Shown here: positions 7,245-13,718 of the stretch, one piece after another
How positions within the stretch are numbered: the stretch's first letter is position 1
How the letters are laid out: the number at the start of each line of letters is the position of its first letter
Source: Azonexaceae bacterium
GTDB lineage: Bacteria > Pseudomonadota > Gammaproteobacteria > Burkholderiales > Rhodocyclaceae
Reading direction: 5' to 3'
Assembly: GCA_009469685.1 (NCBI GenBank)
Contig: SSTA01000156.1
Location: 1 to 14,224, forward strand
Length of the DNA stretch: 14,224 nt
The notes under the pieces: model-generated
Told to the model about the DNA's origin: nothing
The model's input: only the letters and a program-made list of their open reading frames with translations
The model's database searches: none
Program-made: the position numbers and the translations under genes

Positions 7245-7759
7245 CCGCCCTTTTCCTTCCTGGCCCCGGCACCGCGCTGGAAGGCCTGATGTACGACCTC
7301 AGTCAGATCTTCCTCGTCCCGGTCCTGATGGCCATCGCCCTTCTCTTCCTGTACGCCTTCTACGCCCTCGGCGCCTTCGTCCTGCAAGCACTGCAGCGAC
7401 GACGCGGAGTACCGCAAGCATTCGAACTCCAGCATTTGCGGAGTCAGGCCCCCCACCTCGACCGGGCGTCGCTCGAGGCCGAGGCGGTGACCCGCCTCGA
7501 AGCGATCCGGATCGCCACCCGCGTCGCCCCCATGCTCGGCCTGGTCGCCACCATGATTCCCATGGGCCCCGCCCTGCGGGCCCTCGGCGACGGCCAGCTT
7601 CCCGACGTTGCCGCCCGCCTGACCGTGGCCTTCTCGGCGGTAATCCTCGCCCTGATCGCCTCTGCCGTGAGCTATACCGTCGCCCACGTGCGCCGACGCT
7701 GGTACGCCAGCGACCTTCTGACCCTCGACCAAAGCGCGAAAGGCCCCCCGTGCGCCTGA
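7241..7759 (+). CDS. MotA/TolQ/ExbB-family proton channel subunit
   Basis: 172 residues with three predicted membrane helices (about 22-48, 95-114, 126-150). The first is followed by a basic cytoplasmic segment (QRRRGVPQ) and a helical loop; the last two form the pore hairpin. RVAPMLGLVATMIPMG (94-109) and LTVAFSAVILALIASAVSYT (127-146) correspond to the conserved helix-2/helix-3 pattern of ExbB and TolQ, including the proline at the start of helix 2 and the run of small residues in helix 3. The family forms a pentameric channel around an ExbD/TolR dimer and uses proton-motive force to drive motion of a periplasmic partner. It is shorter than E. coli ExbB (244). The start at 7241 fits the ATGA overlap with the Sel1 gene; ATG 7151 would run far back into that gene. 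The end overlaps the next start by 10 bp. Confidence 0.85.
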   Translation: MTALFLPGPGTALEGLMYDLSQIFLVPVLMAIALLFLYAFYALGAFVLQALQRRRGVPQAFELQHLRSQAPHLDRASLEAEAVTRLEAIRIATRVAPMLGLVATMIPMGPALRALGDGQLPDVAARLTVAFSAVILALIASAVSYTVAHVRRRWYASDLLTLDQSAKGPPCA

Positions 7760-8061
7760 GCCTCGACGACGATCCCGAGGGCGACGATCCCATCCTCTCG
7801 GTGGTCAATCTCATCGATGTCTTTCTCGTCATCATTGCCGCGCTGCTGCTGGCCGTGGCGGCCAATCCCCTGAATGCCTTCGGCGTCGACAAGGTGACGG
7901 TGATCCGCAACCCCGGGCGCGCCGATATGGAAATCGTCACCCGCGACGGCAAGAAGATCGAACGTTTCCGTGCCGACGGCGGCAACGGCAAAGGCCAGGG
8001 CGTCCGCGCCGGAGTCGCCTACCGACTGGAGGATGGATCCATGGTGTACGTCCCGGAATAA
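7750..8061 (+). CDS. DUF2149 small membrane protein, ExbD-like
   Basis: 103 residues starting at GTG 7750, which has GAAAGG six bases upstream and overlaps the ExbB-like gene by 10 bp. A short acidic cytoplasmic N-terminus (DDDPEGDDPILSVVN) leads into one membrane helix at about 19-38 (NLIDVFLVIIAALLLAVA). A small periplasmic domain ends in AYRLEDGSMVYVPE. The DP...VVNLID start and the Y.L.DG..VYVP ending match DUF2149 as I remember it. D23, at the cytoplasmic start of the helix in LIDVFLV, sits like the proton-carrying Asp of ExbD/TolR (LIDVMLV pattern). From general knowledge, DUF2149 genes accompany MotA/TolQ/ExbB genes, in some species beside CobN/HmuS-like chelatases and TonB receptors, so the pair is probably a minimal motor. 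Its function is not established. Confidence 0.8.
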   Translation: MRLSLDDDPEGDDPILSVVNLIDVFLVIIAALLLAVAANPLNAFGVDKVTVIRNPGRADMEIVTRDGKKIERFRADGGNGKGQGVRAGVAYRLEDGSMVYVPE

Positions 8062-8071
8062 GGGCGTCGCC

Positions 8072-9463
8072 ATGCTTTACCATAAGAGTTCCGCCACCGC
8101 CGGTCCCCTGCCCGCCATGGATCTCAAGCGCAGCCTTCTCGTCCGCATCACCCTTTTCGCCGGGGTGATCTCCCTGGCGGCGGTGGCCGCCATCCTGGAA
8201 CAGTCCCGTACCCGGGTCCGCTCCCACATCGAACGCACCGGGAGCACCATCCAGCAGCTGATCACCGACGAAGTGGCCCGCAGCACCGACGCCTTCCACC
8301 GCACCGTCGAGGATATCGATCTATCCAATCTGGCCGCCATCGGCGAATTGATCCATTTCTGCGTCGAAATCGAAGATCTCTACCGGCGACCGGTCACCGC
8401 CCGCTGCTTCGAGGAGCCCGGCTACGCCCCGGCCGTCCTCCACTGGGCCATGAACCGATTGATCGGGTCGGACGTCATCTACAACAGCCGGGTGGGCATC
8501 TATCCCGGGGTCAAGGTGGGCCATCTGGCGGTACGACCGGACATCGCCAGCGAAGCGGCCGATGCCTGGCGCCAGATTCGCATGGTGCTCGGCATCACCC
8601 TGGGCATCCTCTTCCTCAATGTTCTCGTCTACTGGCCGGTACGCCGAGCGCTCAGGCCCACCGACCGCATCCTTGCCGCCCTGGGCCGCATGGAGGCCGG
8701 CGACCTGACGGCGCGCCTGCCCGACTGCGAATTGATCGAACTCCAGCGCATCAGCTCGGTATTCAACCATCTGGCCGACCGGCTCCAGAAGACTATGGGC
8801 GAACAGCAGAAACTTTCCGAGCGCCTGCTGACCGTCCGCGAAGAAGAGCGGCGCCATCTCGCCCGGGAACTCCATGACGAATTCGGCCAGTGTCTCGCCT
8901 CGATCAACGCCGAGGCCGCCTACGCCAACGAACTCGCCCTGGACGGCGTTCCCGAGCTGCTCCCCAGCGCCCAGGCCATCGCCCGCACCACGGCCCAGAT
9001 GATGGAATCCCTCCAGCAAATCCTGCACCGCCTGCGGCCCGTGGGCCTGGACGCCTTCGGACTGGTCGCCGGACTGGAAGACCTGGTGCGCGGCTGGAAC
9101 CAGCGCAGCCGCGGGCGCTGTCGCTATCGCCTGGAGGTGGAGGGCCTTTGCGACCGGTTCCCGGACAATCTCAACATCAACCTCTACCGCATTGTCCAGG
9201 AGAGCCTCACCAACGCCACCCGCCACGGCGACCCTGCCGAGGTGGTGGTGCGTATTTCCTGCGGCGAAAGTATCGAACTCACCATCGACGACGACGGCCG
9301 CCGCGACACCGCCCATCCCGCCGAACCCGGCCACGGCGTCCTCGGCATGCACGAACGGGTCCAAGCGCTGGGCGGCATTTTCAGCCTGTCTTCCAGGGAC
9401 TCCGGAGGCACGCGGGTGAAGGCCAACATCCCTCTCGCCGCAGCCGCCGGAGCAAGCCCATGA
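8072..9463 (+). CDS. Membrane sensor histidine kinase, NarX/UhpB (HisKA_3) type
   Basis: 463 residues. TM1 is at about 22-42 and TM2 at about 170-188, enclosing a periplasmic sensor of about 125 residues; a HAMP-like segment follows (about 189-243). HisKA_3 has phosphoacceptor H268 in ARELHDEFGQ. The HATPase domain has N381 in YRIVQESLTNATRHG, DDDGR (406-410) and GHGVLGMHERV (420-430). This is the NarX/LiaS/UhpB class, which pairs with LuxR-type regulators such as the next gene. The sensor resembles the LapD_MoxY_N type of fold in size and position (low confidence) and contains cysteines C97 and C112, which could form a disulfide. The ATG at 8072 has AAGGG eight bases upstream; ATG 8117 is an alternative. 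It lies 10 bp after the DUF2149 gene and overlaps its regulator by four bases, so it belongs to the same transcription unit. Confidence 0.88.
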   Translation: MLYHKSSATAGPLPAMDLKRSLLVRITLFAGVISLAAVAAILEQSRTRVRSHIERTGSTIQQLITDEVARSTDAFHRTVEDIDLSNLAAIGELIHFCVEIEDLYRRPVTARCFEEPGYAPAVLHWAMNRLIGSDVIYNSRVGIYPGVKVGHLAVRPDIASEAADAWRQIRMVLGITLGILFLNVLVYWPVRRALRPTDRILAALGRMEAGDLTARLPDCELIELQRISSVFNHLADRLQKTMGEQQKLSERLLTVREEERRHLARELHDEFGQCLASINAEAAYANELALDGVPELLPSAQAIARTTAQMMESLQQILHRLRPVGLDAFGLVAGLEDLVRGWNQRSRGRCRYRLEVEGLCDRFPDNLNINLYRIVQESLTNATRHGDPAEVVVRISCGESIELTIDDDGRRDTAHPAEPGHGVLGMHERVQALGGIFSLSSRDSGGTRVKANIPLAAAAGASP

Positions 9464-10098
9464 CTACGGTCACCCGGCTGCTGCTGGTGGACGACCACGC
9501 CGTGGTCCGCGAGGGTTACCGCCGCCTGCTGGAACGGCGCAGCGACCTGCGCATCGTCGGCGAAGCCGGCGATGCCGCCGAAGGCTACCGCCTGTACAAG
9601 GAAACCGGTCCCGACGTCGCCGTGCTCGATCTCTCGCTGCCCGACATGGGCGGCATAGAACTGATCAAACGCCTGATGCAGCGCGACCCGAATGCTCGCA
9701 TCCTCGCCTTCAGCATGCACCGCGACCCCCTTTACGCCACCCAAGCTCTGCGGGCCGGCGCGCTCGGTTACGTGACCAAGAGCAGCCCCCCGGAGGTGCT
9801 CATCCAGGCGGTCTATCAGGTGGCCGCCCGGCAGCGGGTGCTCAGCCCGGACATCGCCCCGGAGATGGCGCTCAACCTCCTCGATGGCGCCCCCGATCCC
9901 TTCCGCGACCTGACCCCCCGGGAATTCGAAATCCTTCGCCTGCTCCTCGACGGCAAGAATGCCGAAGAGATCGGCGATGCCCTCCACATCAGCCCCAAGA
10001 CCGCCCAGAACATCCATTACCAGATCAAGGCCAAACTGGGCGTGCGCACCGACATCGAACTCCTACGCCTCGCCCTGCGCCAAAAGCTGGTGCAGTGA
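9460..10098 (+). CDS. NarL/FixJ-family response regulator
   Basis: 212 residues. The receiver domain (about 5-120) has D11/D12 (LLVDDH), phosphoacceptor D57 in VAVLDLSLPDMGG, S85 and K107 (YVTKSS). The LuxR-type helix-turn-helix begins at LTPREFEILRLL (about 149-160) and runs through NAEEIGDALHISPKTAQNIH, ending in the usual KLGVRTDIELLRLAL. It is a DNA-binding transcription regulator phosphorylated by the preceding kinase. The start overlaps the kinase stop as ATGA (9460-9463), with GGAG eight bases upstream, so the two are translationally coupled. The likely first target is its own five-gene operon, but I could not identify a binding site. Confidence 0.93.
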   Translation: MTTVTRLLLVDDHAVVREGYRRLLERRSDLRIVGEAGDAAEGYRLYKETGPDVAVLDLSLPDMGGIELIKRLMQRDPNARILAFSMHRDPLYATQALRAGALGYVTKSSPPEVLIQAVYQVAARQRVLSPDIAPEMALNLLDGAPDPFRDLTPREFEILRLLLDGKNAEEIGDALHISPKTAQNIHYQIKAKLGVRTDIELLRLALRQKLVQ

Positions 10099-10157
10099 GC
10101 GGGTCGCGAGGGCGTGACGAACGGAAGCAACCTCGATCCAGGGCTCTCCAGAAACGA

Positions 10158-10187
10158 AAAGGACATGGCAATCCAGCCATGTCCTTT
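10158..10187 (+). terminator. Rho-independent terminator after the response regulator, probably bidirectional
   Basis: AAAGGACATGGC (10158-10169) and GCCATGTCCTTT (10176-10187) form a perfect 12-bp stem with loop AATCCA. The arm ends supply a T run downstream on the plus strand and, because of the matching A run, on the minus strand too. It lies 60 bp after the regulator stop and 98 bp beyond the stop of the converging DUF3460 gene, where a shared terminator is expected. The T run is short (three, then CC), so efficiency may be moderate. Confidence 0.7.
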
Positions 10188-10285
10188 CCAAAGGCGCGCT
10201 CGAGGGGAGTAGTTGCTGAGCCTTGCGGGGGAAGCGGCACCCGCTGCGGGCGATCTCCCGGAATCCGGGCTAGCGCCGCGACACC

Positions 10286-10495
10286 TTACTCGGTGTAGAA
10301 ACTCACGTCGTAGGGATACGGTTTCTGGGGCACCTTGGAATCGTTCTGGCGGGCGAGCGCTGCGGCATCCTGTTTCTTGTCCCACCACAGGGCACGACCA
10401 GCCTTCTGGTCAGCGGCCCAGTCCGGGTTCTTTTCCATGAGTTCGTCGATCCACTTGGTGTGGTCGGACACATAGCTCGTATTGACGTCACCCAT
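10286..10495 (-). CDS. DUF3460 family small protein
   Basis: A 69-residue soluble protein. YVSDHTKWIDELMEKNPDW (8-26), GRALWWDK (33-40) and VPQKPYPYD (55-63) match the betaproteobacterial DUF3460 pattern as I remember it. It has no signal peptide or membrane helix. The function is unknown to me. GAGGA lies about ten bases before the ATG. It lies 47 bp downstream of the DUF3567 gene on the same strand and is probably cotranscribed with it from the promoter at 10808-10836. Confidence 0.75.
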   Translation of the reverse strand: MGDVNTSYVSDHTKWIDELMEKNPDWAADQKAGRALWWDKKQDAAALARQNDSKVPQKPYPYDVSFYTE

Positions 10496-10542
10496 TTGCC
10501 GCGATCCTCGAAACGTTTGCGATGGGCGCCGATTTTAGCACG

Positions 10543-10776
10543 TCAGTGAAAGACGATGGGGCGCGCCGAGTCTCCGCAGTAGTCGTCGAGAAAGGCATCG
10601 ATGGTTTCCTCGTCGCGCTCGTCTTCGGGGATTTCCTCGATGGCGGCTCGGAAATGGAGCGCCGAGGGCCCCTGAAGGAAGAGCATGCGTCCGGCGGACT
10701 TGTCCACCAACTCGACGCTATCCTGGGCAGGATAGGAGAGGACCGAGTAGTGATCGCTGTTGTAGACGACGTTCAT
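10543..10776 (-). CDS. DUF3567 family small protein
   Basis: A 77-residue acidic protein. The start MNVVYNSDHYSVLSY, the middle VELVDKSAGRMLFLQGP (21-37) and the ending ARPIVFH match DUF3567, a small betaproteobacterial family of unknown function. There is no signal peptide or membrane segment. The start is well supported: AAAGGAG lies six bases before the ATG. A sigma70-like promoter lies about 32 bp further upstream. It is probably first in a two-gene unit with the DUF3460 gene. Confidence 0.78.
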   Translation of the reverse strand: MNVVYNSDHYSVLSYPAQDSVELVDKSAGRMLFLQGPSALHFRAAIEEIPEDERDEETIDAFLDDYCGDSARPIVFH

Positions 10777-10807
10777 GGAGGGCTCCTTTGCACGGCTTCC
10801 ACGACTA

Positions 10808-10836
10808 CATTTACGGCCAGCCTACTCCTTTTTCAA
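10808..10836 (-). promoter_or_regulatory. Sigma70-like promoter for the DUF3567-DUF3460 unit
   Basis: On the minus strand TTGAAA (10831-10836, five of six to TTGACA) and TAAATG (10808-10813) are separated by exactly 17 bp. Transcription would start near 10801, leaving a leader of about 25 bases that contains AAAGGAG before the DUF3567 ATG. The -10 match is modest. Confidence 0.4.
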
Positions 10837-10845
10837 GGGCAACCC

Positions 10846-10861
10846 CGTGATCTTTTTCACA
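10846..10861. promoter_or_regulatory. CRP/FNR-family-like operator
   Basis: CGTGA, six bases, TCACA matches the TGTGA-N6-TCACA half-site arrangement at nine of ten positions (on the minus strand: TGTGA-N6-TCACG). It is centred about 52 bp upstream of the predicted DUF3567 transcription start and 28 bp before the ATG of the four-cysteine gene. It could activate the former or control the latter. The consensus belongs to E. coli CRP; relevance in this host is inference. Confidence 0.3.
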
Positions 10862-10881
10862 CAGGCTAGGCCGGTTGGCGG

Positions 10882-11142
10882 ATGGGCAGCTCCTCCTGGA
10901 CGCCTTACCATGCCGCCATTCCCTATCCGGAGCCAGCCATCGTGGCCTCCTGGGGCTGCCCCCACGAAATCGACGGTCGATGCAACCGTATCCCCCCATT
11001 GCTCTGCGACCCGGGGATGAAAGGCTGCGTCCTCGCAGGCCGCTATGTCTTCGCGAACGAGGACAAGAACCGGCGATTGCGCGAGAAGGCAGCACGGCAG
11101 GGACCTCCATCCGCCGCGGCCCAGGGCGACACTCAGGGGTAA
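10882..11142 (+). CDS. Small conserved four-cysteine protein, possibly metal-binding
   Basis: 86 residues with cysteines at 26, 34, 42 and 49 in the arrangement C-x7-C-x7-C-x6-C. The first is in [11 protein letters not shown] and the last two in [16 protein letters not shown]. This core (about 23-66) resembles small uncharacterised proteobacterial proteins I have seen, with CPH-DG-C and DPGMKGCVL as conserved words. The N-terminus and the Ala/Gly/Gln tail look variable. There is no signal peptide, so the cysteines would be cytoplasmic and may bind zinc or an iron-sulfur centre; this is inference. The start at 10882 has only a weak GGCGG upstream. The last 10 bp overlap the end of the converging glutamate dehydrogenase gene. 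Confidence 0.65.
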   Translation: MGSSSWTPYHAAIPYPEPAIVASWGCPHEIDGRCNRIPPLLCDPGMKGCVLAGRYVFANEDKNRRLREKAARQGPPSAAAQGDTQG

Positions 11143-12416
11143 AGGCCGCGGATCGCCCGGGCCTCCAGCACGCGGCTGCAGCCGATGACGAAGGCCGCAG
11201 TACGCAAGGGCAGCTTGCGCTCCTGGGCCACATGCCAGACGGCGGCGAAGGCCTCGGACATGATCCGTTCCAGGCGCTGATTGATCTCGTCCTCGGTCCA
11301 GAAGAAACTGGAAAAATCCTGCACCCACTCGAAGTAGCTGACGGTGACGCCGCCGGCATTGGCGATCACGTCGGGGACGATGAGGACGTTGCGCTCGGCG
11401 AGGATGGCTTCCGCCTCCGGGGTCGTCGGCCCATTGGCTCCTTCGACGATGATCCGGGCGACGATGGAGGAAGCATTGTGCTTGTTGATCTGCGCTTCCA
11501 GGGCCGCCGGAACGAGGAATTCGCAAGGGACCGCCCAGAAGTCTTCCTGTCCCATCGCCTCGCACCCCGGCGCACCGACCAGGGTTCCGCAAGCGGCCCG
11601 ATGGCGGCGCAAGCCCTCCAGATCGAGCCCCTCGGCCCGATACACGGTACCGGAGACGTCCTGTATCGCCACCACCCGGGCTCCGGCCTGGGCGAACAGG
11701 CGAGCCGTCGCTTCGCCCACATTGCCGAAACCCTGCACCGCCACTCGCGCCCCGGCGATGGGAAGGCCCAGGTGCCGCGCCGCCTCCCGCGCCACGACGA
11801 AGACGCCGCGGCCCGTGGCGTCCGGACGCCCGAGGGAGCCCCCCAGGGAAACCGGCTTGCCGGTGACCACCCCGGTCACCGTACGCCCCTCGCCCATGGA
11901 ATAGGTATCCATCATCCAGGCCATGACCTGGGCGTTGGTATTCATGTCCGGCGCCGGAATGTCCTTGTCCGGCCCGATCATGGCGCTGATTTCGCTCGTG
12001 TAGCGCCGGGTCACGCCCTCCAGTTCGGAGAGCGACAGTTCCCGGGGATCGACCCGGATGCCCCCCTTCGCCCCGCCAAAAGGCACGTTGACCACGGCGT
12101 TCTTGATGGTCATCCAGCCCGCCAGGGCCATGACTTCGGAGAGGGTGACGTCCTGATGGAAGCGCACCCCGCCTTTGCCAGGACCCCGGGAGGTGTTGTG
12201 ATGGACGCGGTAGCCTTCGAAATGGGCGACTTCGCCATTGTCCCGCCGGATGGGAACATCGACGATCAGGGAGCGCTTCGGCCGACGCAGGGTTTCCACC
12301 CAGGGCCACAGACGCTGGTCGAGGAGCGGCGCCACCTGCTCCACTTGCTGGAGGAAGATGTGCCAGGGACCGACGTTTTCGCGAGAAATATAGGAAGGCA
12401 GCTGGGGAGCAGTCAT
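11133..12416 (-). CDS. gdhA: Glutamate dehydrogenase (Glu/Leu/Phe/Val dehydrogenase family)
   Basis: 427 residues, the length of small hexameric glutamate dehydrogenases such as B. subtilis RocG/GudB rather than E. coli GdhA (447). The catalytic domain has [10 protein letters not shown] (78-87, with K81), K105 in TIKNA, the active lysine K117 in PFGGAKGG, and D157 in PAPDMNTN. The Rossmann domain has VQGFGNVG (227-234); the acidic residue at the end of the second strand (AIQDVSG, D253) suggests NAD preference. It interconverts glutamate with 2-oxoglutarate and ammonia in the cytoplasm. Other amino-acid dehydrogenases share the fold, but the conserved blocks favour glutamate. GGAAAG lies upstream of the ATG at 12416. 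The gene is divergent from the aminotransferase across 148 bp and overlaps the four-cysteine gene by 10 bp at its end. Confidence 0.9.
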   Translation of the reverse strand: MTAPQLPSYISRENVGPWHIFLQQVEQVAPLLDQRLWPWVETLRRPKRSLIVDVPIRRDNGEVAHFEGYRVHHNTSRGPGKGGVRFHQDVTLSEVMALAGWMTIKNAVVNVPFGGAKGGIRVDPRELSLSELEGVTRRYTSEISAMIGPDKDIPAPDMNTNAQVMAWMMDTYSMGEGRTVTGVVTGKPVSLGGSLGRPDATGRGVFVVAREAARHLGLPIAGARVAVQGFGNVGEATARLFAQAGARVVAIQDVSGTVYRAEGLDLEGLRRHRAACGTLVGAPGCEAMGQEDFWAVPCEFLVPAALEAQINKHNASSIVARIIVEGANGPTTPEAEAILAERNVLIVPDVIANAGGVTVSYFEWVQDFSSFFWTEDEINQRLERIMSEAFAAVWHVAQERKLPLRTAAFVIGCSRVLEARAIRGLYP

Positions 12417-12518
12417 TGTGGAGATCTTTCCGGCCGAGAAGTCGGAACAGCCTAGCCCTCCGGCGTCCGCCTTGGCAAGCCGTAGGAAGGCGACGGGCGA
12501 CTAGGTAAACTCCGCGAG

Positions 12519-12540
12519 TTGCGGTTATGCTGCTTCGCAA
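12519..12540. promoter_or_regulatory. Inverted repeat upstream of the aminotransferase
   Basis: TTGCG (12519-12523) and CGCAA (12536-12540) are inverted arms 12 bases apart, surrounding TATGCT (12526-12531), a possible -10 element. The arrangement would suit an operator over a promoter in the 148-bp gdh/aminotransferase divergent gap. The arms are short and no -35 is convincing, so support is weak. Confidence 0.2.
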
Positions 12541-12564
12541 ATCCTAAAAAATTGGAGACAACCC

Positions 12565-13695
12565 GTGCCCGCCCTGTTGCCTCAGCCTGATCCGCTCGGC
12601 TTCCTCGAATATTCCGTCGTCTATACCGACCGCGCCTTGAACCACATGTCCCAACGCTTTCAAGGGGTCATGCGCGACATCTCGCGCATTCTGAAAGCGG
12701 TGTACAACGCCAGGAGCGCGATCATCGTCCCCGGCAGCGGCACCTTCGGCATGGAGGCGGTCGCCCGTCAGTTCGCCACCGACAAGAAGTGTCTGGTGAT
12801 CCGCAATGGCTGGTTCAGCTACCGCTGGTCCCAGATCTTCGACATGGGCCGGATCCCGGCCGAGAGCGTCGTTCTCAAGGCGCGTCAGGCGGGAGCCGGT
12901 CCCCAGGCACCCTTCGCCCCCTGCCCGGTCGAGGAAGTGGTCGCCGCCATCCGCGAGCAGAGGCCCGACGTGGTCTTCGCTCCCCATGTCGAGACCGCCT
13001 CGGGCATGATCCTGCCGGACGATTACCTGAAGGCCGTCGGCGCGGCGGTGCGTGAAGTCGGCGGGCTCTTCGTCCTCGATTGCGTCGCTTCGGGAACGGT
13101 CTGGGTCGACATCGCCGACAAGCAGGTCGATGTGCTCATCAGCGCCCCGCAGAAAGGCTGGAGCGGTTCCCCGTGCTGCGCCCTGGTGGTGCTGGGAGAA
13201 CGGGCGCGGGAGCGGATCGACGCCACAACCAGCACCAGTTTCGCCTGCGACCTCAAGAAGTGGCTGCAGATCATGGAGGCGTTCGAGGCGGGGGGCCACG
13301 CCTATCACGCCACGATGCCTACCGACGCCCTCGCCGCCATGCGCGACGTCATGTTGGAAACCGAAGCCTACGGTTTCGCCCGGGTGTGCGAGGAACAGAA
13401 GGAGCTCGGCCGCCAGATTCGTTCCCTGCTGGTCTCCCGCGGCTTCGCGAGCGTCGCCGCCGAAGGTTTCCAGGCGCCGGGAGTCGTGGTCAGCTACACC
13501 ACCGACGCGGACATTCAAAACGGGAAGAAATTTCTCGCCATGGGGGTTCAGACGGCCGCCGGCGTCCCGCTGATGTGCGACGAACCAGCGGATTTCCGCA
13601 CCTTTCGGATCGGCCTCTTCGGCCTGGAAAAGCTCCACAACCCGGAACGCTCGGTGGAGAATTTCCGCAAGGCCCTGGACGCCATCGTCGCCTGA
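12565..13695 (+). CDS. Class V aminotransferase (alanine-glyoxylate / serine-pyruvate aminotransferase family)
   Basis: 376 residues, a PLP enzyme of fold type I. VPGSGTFGMEAVARQF (55-70) forms the cofactor phosphate loop region, D172 (VLDCVASG) is the pyridine-nitrogen aspartate and K197 (ISAPQKGWSG) the Schiff-base lysine. FRTFRIGLFG near the C-terminus holds the substrate-carboxylate arginine. The overall pattern fits the alanine-glyoxylate/serine-pyruvate/serine-glyoxylate group; donor and acceptor cannot be fixed from sequence. The start is GTG at 12565, with TTGGAG seven bases upstream, a well-supported site. The DUF3391 gene begins 23 bp after the stop and may be cotranscribed. Confidence 0.88.
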   Translation: MPALLPQPDPLGFLEYSVVYTDRALNHMSQRFQGVMRDISRILKAVYNARSAIIVPGSGTFGMEAVARQFATDKKCLVIRNGWFSYRWSQIFDMGRIPAESVVLKARQAGAGPQAPFAPCPVEEVVAAIREQRPDVVFAPHVETASGMILPDDYLKAVGAAVREVGGLFVLDCVASGTVWVDIADKQVDVLISAPQKGWSGSPCCALVVLGERARERIDATTSTSFACDLKKWLQIMEAFEAGGHAYHATMPTDALAAMRDVMLETEAYGFARVCEEQKELGRQIRSLLVSRGFASVAAEGFQAPGVVVSYTTDADIQNGKKFLAMGVQTAAGVPLMCDEPADFRTFRIGLFGLEKLHNPERSVENFRKALDAIVA

Positions 13696-13718
13696 GATTT
13701 GCCGCGGCACTTCCCGCC

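Noticed and set aside
6348..8061. Considered a classical TonB-ExbB-ExbD or Tol-Pal operon.
   Set aside because: There is no TonB, TolA, TolB or Pal gene, and the ExbD-like protein is DUF2149 rather than true ExbD/TolR.
10875..12455. Plus-strand open frame of 526 codons opposite glutamate dehydrogenase.
   Set aside because: Shadow of a high-GC gene. The real plus-strand gene at its left end is the four-cysteine protein in a different frame.
10822..12540. Minus-strand open frame of 572 codons overlapping glutamate dehydrogenase in another frame.
   Set aside because: Low-complexity Arg/Gly/Pro-rich translation; the dehydrogenase frame has all family motifs.
12544..13710. Minus-strand open frame of 388 codons opposite the aminotransferase.
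   Set aside because: His/Asp/Gly-rich shadow translation; the plus frame has K197, D172 and a good ribosome-binding site.
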